Part shown: piece by piece, positions 60,552 through 64,000 of the stretch
How the letters are laid out: each line of letters begins with the position of its first letter
Numbering within the stretch: position 1 is the first letter of the stretch
Assembly (NCBI RefSeq): GCF_024363565.1
Contig: NZ_JAJEKE010000003.1
Location: forward strand, 186,001 to 250,000
Length of the DNA: 64,000 nt
Source of the DNA: Lutispora saccharofermentans
GTDB taxonomy: Bacteria; Bacillota; Clostridia; Lutisporales; Lutisporaceae
Direction: 5' to 3'
Position numbers and translations under genes: made by a program
Notes under the pieces: model-generated
The model's input: the letters and a program-made list of their open reading frames with translations, nothing else
Told to the model about the DNA's origin: nothing
Database searches by the model: none

Positions 60552-62156
60552 CTATGACGCCATTTCTGCTGCCTTGGCGAGGCTTTCGCAGACTCCTTCA
60601 CTTCCAAGCTTGTCGATAAACTTTGCCTTCTCCAATACGGAGTACGGCTGAGCCTGGAGATCGGAAATTATCAGGCGGATATCATGCTTTTTGCAGTTCA
60701 GGTATAGGCTCATCAAAGCCCTGTAGCCCGATACATCCATGGCAGGAACATGGCTCATGCTGAGGATAAGGGCTTTGCAGGGTTTCTTAGATTCATCGAT
60801 TATTTCCATAAACTTATCGACTGCACCGAAAAAGAAGGGGCCTGTCATCTCATATACTAAAACATCATCAGACAATTGGTGTACATCTCCATCTATGCTG
60901 TTTACTTTAGTCGTATCGGCCATCCTCTTCATGAAAAGCAGGCTTGCTATGAACATGCCTATTTCAATGGCAATTACCAGATCCAATACCACAGTCAGTA
61001 TAAACGTGACCAAAAGCACAAATGCATCGCTTTTGGGCGCTCCAGTTATCATATCCCTGAAAGCCCGCCATTCGCTCATATTGTACGCCACCACCATCAA
61101 AATCGCCGACAGGCTGCACAGCGGTATAAGCTTTGCAAGGGGCATAAACATGAGCATGATCAAAAGAAGGACCAAGCTATGCACCATTCCTGCAACAGGC
61201 GTGCGGCCGCCGTTTTTGATATTGGCAGCGGTGCGGGCTATGGCTCCCGTAGCAGGTATGCCGCCGAAGATTCCGGAGGCAATATTGGCGATGCCCTGTG
61301 CGATGAGTTCGGTGTTGGACCTGTGCTTGCCTCCTATCATCCCGTCGGCTACCACTGCCGACAGCAGGGACTCTATGCCTCCCAGAAGGGCTATGGTTAC
61401 GGCAGGCCGTATCAGCATCTTTACAGTAGAAAGATTTATGGCCGGGAGTGAAGGCATCGGCAAGGATGAAGACAGTTCTCCATACTTGCTGCCTATGGTC
61501 TCTATATCAAGCTTTAAGAAATATGCCGCTGCTGTAGCCACTATCAAAGCTATAAGGGAACCCGGGATTTTCTTATTGAATTTGGGCCAAAGAGCAATTA
61601 TCATGATGCATACTATTCCCAGGATGACGCTGTTCCAATTTAATGATCCCGCATTTTTGAAATATGCCATCCACTTTCCTATAAAATCTGCAGGCAGGTT
61701 TTCTGCGGATATGCCTAAAAAGTCTTTGATCTGAGCGGTAAAAATCACTAAAGCTATTCCGCCGGTGAAGCCCGTCGTAATAGGATAAGGTATGAATCTG
61801 ATCAAATTTCCCAGCTGAAGCACGCCCATCAATATGAGCAGTATGCCCGCCATGATGGTGGAAATTATAAGACCGTCCATGCCGTATTCTGTGACTATTC
61901 CATATACGATTATCATAAAGGCGCCTGTAGGTCCCCCGATCTGAACCCTGCTTCCGCCCAAAAATGAAATAAGAAAGCCGGCAATTATGGCTGTATAGAG
62001 CCCTCTTTCCGGGGAAACGCCGGAGGCTATGGCCAGCGCTATAGAAAGAGGAAGGGCGATTATGGCTACGATAATTCCGGCTGTCAGGTCTTTGATGAAC
62101 TGATCTGTATTGTAGCTTTTGATCACCGTAAAGAATTTTGGTCTGAAAACCTGCAT
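60552..62156 (-). CDS. SulP-family anion transporter with STAS domain
   Basis: 534 residues. The SulP motif LTAGIIVAIIALPLSIALAIASGVSPERGLYTAII covers residues 20-55. About ten to twelve further membrane helices follow. A C-terminal STAS domain occupies about 430-525 (LILSMSHVPAMDVSGYRALMSL). It transports sulfate, bicarbonate or a dicarboxylate. AAAGGAGC precedes the ATG at 62156. A MITE occupies its upstream region. Confidence 0.92.
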   Translation of the reverse strand: MQVFRPKFFTVIKSYNTDQFIKDLTAGIIVAIIALPLSIALAIASGVSPERGLYTAIIAGFLISFLGGSRVQIGGPTGAFMIIVYGIVTEYGMDGLIISTIMAGILLILMGVLQLGNLIRFIPYPITTGFTGGIALVIFTAQIKDFLGISAENLPADFIGKWMAYFKNAGSLNWNSVILGIVCIMIIALWPKFNKKIPGSLIALIVATAAAYFLKLDIETIGSKYGELSSSLPMPSLPAINLSTVKMLIRPAVTIALLGGIESLLSAVVADGMIGGKHRSNTELIAQGIANIASGIFGGIPATGAIARTAANIKNGGRTPVAGMVHSLVLLLIMLMFMPLAKLIPLCSLSAILMVVAYNMSEWRAFRDMITGAPKSDAFVLLVTFILTVVLDLVIAIEIGMFIASLLFMKRMADTTKVNSIDGDVHQLSDDVLVYEMTGPFFFGAVDKFMEIIDESKKPCKALILSMSHVPAMDVSGYRALMSLYLNCKKHDIRLIISDLQAQPYSVLEKAKFIDKLGSEGVCESLAKAAEMAS

Positions 62157-62195
62157 TTATAAATGCTCCTTTCAATTTACATATGTAATACATAT

Positions 62196-62439
62196 TAACT
62201 TGTTGTGATAGCTGATAAAAGAGTATTTTGTGAAGAGGCTTAGAGTTTGTTAGCGAAGTATAGGAAAAGCTGCGTCAACTGTTTGAGCCTATATGCTGTT
62301 AAATCTAAAGCTCTAATAACTTACTTGAATTTTAACAGTAATGACAACGCTGCATGCGAGTTTTGACGCAGCCCTATACAAGTTTACAAAGTCTTAGCCT
62401 CGAAGCTTTATACTTGTTATCAGCTATCACAACAGATTA
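62196..62439. mobile_element. MITE-like element, inverted twin of the one at 5683
   Basis: 244 bp with terminal inverted repeats around TTGTTGTGATAGCTGATAA. The interior matches the reverse complement of 5683-5927 along its length, including the CGCAG/CTGCG arms and GTTAAATCTAAAGCTC. Confidence 0.87.
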
Positions 62440-62519
62440 TATTATATTTTTTTAATAGTTACACAAATATTTTAACATATGTTGATGGCTCACACAATAA
62501 GAGCCCGATGAGTATGTTA

Positions 62520-62547
62520 TTAAACAGTAACTAATAAGGTGTATAAT
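62520..62547 (+). promoter_or_regulatory. Weak sigma-A-type promoter before the second CoA-transferase
   Basis: TTAAAC (62520-62525) and TATAAT (62542-62547), 16-base spacing. Confidence 0.5.
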
Positions 62548-62640
62548 ATTTGGATATCGTTATAAAGGTTTCACAGCGACTCCCGAAGAAATATTAAGAC
62601 CATAACGTTTATCGCATGAGGATATTTTGGAGGGATAATT

Positions 62641-63828
62641 TTGAATCAAGCATTAGAAGGCATCAAGGTCCTGGATCTGACAAGAGTGCTTTCAGGACCC
62701 TATGCTACAATGATAATGGCCGATATGGGAGCCGATGTGATAAAGCTGGAGCAGCCTGTTACAGGAGACGATTCCAGGCAGTTCGGACCCTATGTGGAAG
62801 GTGAAAGCGCCTATTTCATGAGCCTTAACAGGAATAAGAGGAGCATGACCATGAATTTGAAAAAGCCTGAAGCAAAGGAGCTTTTTCTTGAAATGATCAA
62901 AAACGTGGATGTAGTGGCAGAAAATTTCAGACCGGGCACTATGGAAAAGCTGGGCCTGGGATATGATGTATTGAAAGAGGTCAATCCCAAAATAATATAT
63001 GCTGCCTGCTCCGGCTTTGGGCACAGCGGGCCCTACAGCAAAAGGGCAGCTTACGACGCAGTGGTTCAGGCCATGGGCGGAATAATGAGCATAACCGGTC
63101 AAAAGGACGGGCAGCCCACCAGGGTGGGAACTTCCATGGGAGATATTGTAGCAGGGCTATTTACTGCCATCGGAATATTGGCGGCTCTGAACTACAGGGA
63201 AAAGACCGGCATAGGCCAAAAGGTTGATGTGGCAATGCTTGACTGCCAGGTGGCCATCCTTGAGAATGCAATATCAAGATATGTGGTCACAGGCAAGGCT
63301 CCAAAGCCGGAAGGCAACAGGCATCCGTCTATTGTACCCTTTGAGCCCTTTGATGCCAGAGACGGGCAGATCATGGTGGCAGCAGGAAATGATGCGCTGT
63401 GGGAAAAGTTCTGCAATGCCATAGATGGAAGGGAGCTTCTTGAAATCGATGAATATAAGACCAATCCTTCGAGAAATGACCATTATACAGAGCTCAGGCC
63501 TCTTATAGCGGTAAAGATGCTGAACAAAACCGTGAAGGAGTGGCAGGATATATTGGATGAAGCAGGCGTTCCCAACGGTCCCATAAATACTGTGGACAAG
63601 GTGCTGGAAGACCCTCAGGTCCTCGCCAGAAACATGATAGTGGAGGTAGAGCACAAGGTGGCCGGTCCTCTGAAAATCCCGGGAGTGCCCATCAAGATGA
63701 GTGAAACCCAGGGAGAAATAAAGAAAGCTGCTCCTGTATTGGGAGAAGACACTGCTCAGCTGCTTTCAGAGCTTCTCGGAATAAGCCGGGATGAATTTGA
63801 AGCATTAAAAGAAAAAGGAATATTCTAA
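62641..63828 (+). CDS. Class III (CaiB/BaiF) CoA-transferase, paralogue of 14240-15430
   Basis: 395 residues, TTG start with GGAGGG at 62630-62635. LDLTRVLSGPYATMIMADMGADVIKLE, AENFRPGTMEKLGLGYD and the probable catalytic Asp in RVGTSMGDIVAG mirror the enzyme in the FdrA operon almost segment for segment. It stands alone behind its own promoter and ends at a strong terminator. It may use a related acid, or have been duplicated for dosage; the substrate is unknown. Confidence 0.9.
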   Translation: MNQALEGIKVLDLTRVLSGPYATMIMADMGADVIKLEQPVTGDDSRQFGPYVEGESAYFMSLNRNKRSMTMNLKKPEAKELFLEMIKNVDVVAENFRPGTMEKLGLGYDVLKEVNPKIIYAACSGFGHSGPYSKRAAYDAVVQAMGGIMSITGQKDGQPTRVGTSMGDIVAGLFTAIGILAALNYREKTGIGQKVDVAMLDCQVAILENAISRYVVTGKAPKPEGNRHPSIVPFEPFDARDGQIMVAAGNDALWEKFCNAIDGRELLEIDEYKTNPSRNDHYTELRPLIAVKMLNKTVKEWQDILDEAGVPNGPINTVDKVLEDPQVLARNMIVEVEHKVAGPLKIPGVPIKMSETQGEIKKAAPVLGEDTAQLLSELLGISRDEFEALKEKGIF

Positions 63829-63848
63829 AACAGAGCAAAGCTGGTTCT

Positions 63849-63907
63849 GCCCTGAGGTGATGTCAATCTTGCCTATATGCCTCCTAATATTGACCCTCAG
63901 GGCTTTT
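63849..63907 (+). terminator. Terminator after the second CoA-transferase
   Basis: GCCCTGAGG (63849-63857) pairs with CCTCAGGGC (63895-63903), with inner GTCAAT/ATTGAC, then TTTTCT. Confidence 0.85.
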
Positions 63908-63914
63908 CTATATT

Positions 63915-64000
63915 CAGGCATCACTCTCAAACCCCTTATCACTGAAATAGCAATGAAAGCCTTCAGGATGACAATAGAGCTGGACTTTCAAGCAATGAAG
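63915..64000. repeat. Partial palindromic repeat at the window edge
   Basis: GAAAGCCTTCAGGATGACAA is the 3' half of the palindromic repeat; the sequence is cut by the window end. Confidence 0.55.

Noticed and set aside
60739..61734. 331-residue plus-strand ORF
   Set aside because: Complement of the sulP transporter frame; repeated hydrophobic codons leave the opposite frame open.

Overview
The window looks like chromosome from an anaerobic, endospore-forming member of the Firmicutes (Clostridia or Tissierellia type) that lives by fermenting amino acids and purines. Sporulation and germination genes (a GerA-type receptor operon, spoIIR, sleB-ypeB, a small acid-soluble spore protein, a SPOCS/LysM coat-morphogenesis protein) show that it forms spores. 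A trimeric [FeFe] hydrogenase, lysine aminomutases, a tungsten-type aldehyde oxidoreductase and a molybdenum hydroxylase show strict-anaerobe fermentation. No rRNA, tRNA, CRISPR array, prophage or complete autonomous transposon was seen. The genus cannot be fixed from this sequence.

Layout. 196-8461: molybdenum hydroxylase of the xanthine dehydrogenase type (three subunits), an NCS2 purine permease behind a leader attenuator, a molybdopterin-binding protein and a YqeB-type molybdenum hydroxylase maturation protein. 8454-16316: PucR-type regulator followed by DUF2877, FdrA, a detached 58-residue domain, DUF1116, a class III CoA-transferase and a cyclase-family hydrolase. The DUF2877/FdrA/DUF1116 trio corresponds to the oxamic transcarbamoylase genes of the E. 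coli allantoin locus. 16583-21938: SPOCS/LysM protein, ispE, a nucleotidyltransferase, and a PucG-like aminotransferase behind a structured leader. 22355-27217: small CLC_0170-type protein, gerKA-gerKB-gerKC homologues, spoIIR. 27627-31658 (minus): hydABC under a clear sigma-A promoter overlapped by a Rex operator. 31975-37829: sleB, ypeB, SASP, metallo-beta-lactamase, PP-loop protein, murI. 38333-49088: sigma-54 activator, a -24/-12 promoter, then kdd-kamA-kamB-kamC-(GIY-YIG)-kamD-kamE for lysine fermentation. 49209-51363 (minus): moaD-like gene and aldehyde ferredoxin oxidoreductase. 51581-59866: ClC antiporter, oppABCDF (minus) and an unrecognised secreted protein. 60090-63828: TPR protein, SulP transporter and a second class III CoA-transferase.

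How it fits together. Purines would be imported and hydroxylated by the 5' genes. A PucG-like transaminase can make oxalurate, which the FdrA complex could phosphorolyse to oxamate and carbamoyl phosphate; the CoA-transferase and amidohydrolase-like cyclase might process the C2 product. Lysine is rearranged by KamA and KamDE and oxidised by Kdd; the rest of that pathway (kce, kal, CoA-transferase) is not in the window. Reducing power could leave through HydABC under NADH/NAD control by Rex.

The intergenic DNA is unusual. It holds (i) a MITE-like family with 19-23 bp terminal inverted repeats, (ii) a roughly 130-bp three-hairpin unit whose copies show compensatory changes, one nested inside a MITE and one fused to the 3' end of kamD, (iii) many roughly 70-bp palindromic GTCATCCTGA...TCAGAATGAC repeats, one cluster of which encloses a GIY-YIG nuclease gene, and (iv) low-complexity CACGGA and CTCAGGA repeats. 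Several candidate cis-regulatory RNAs are also present.
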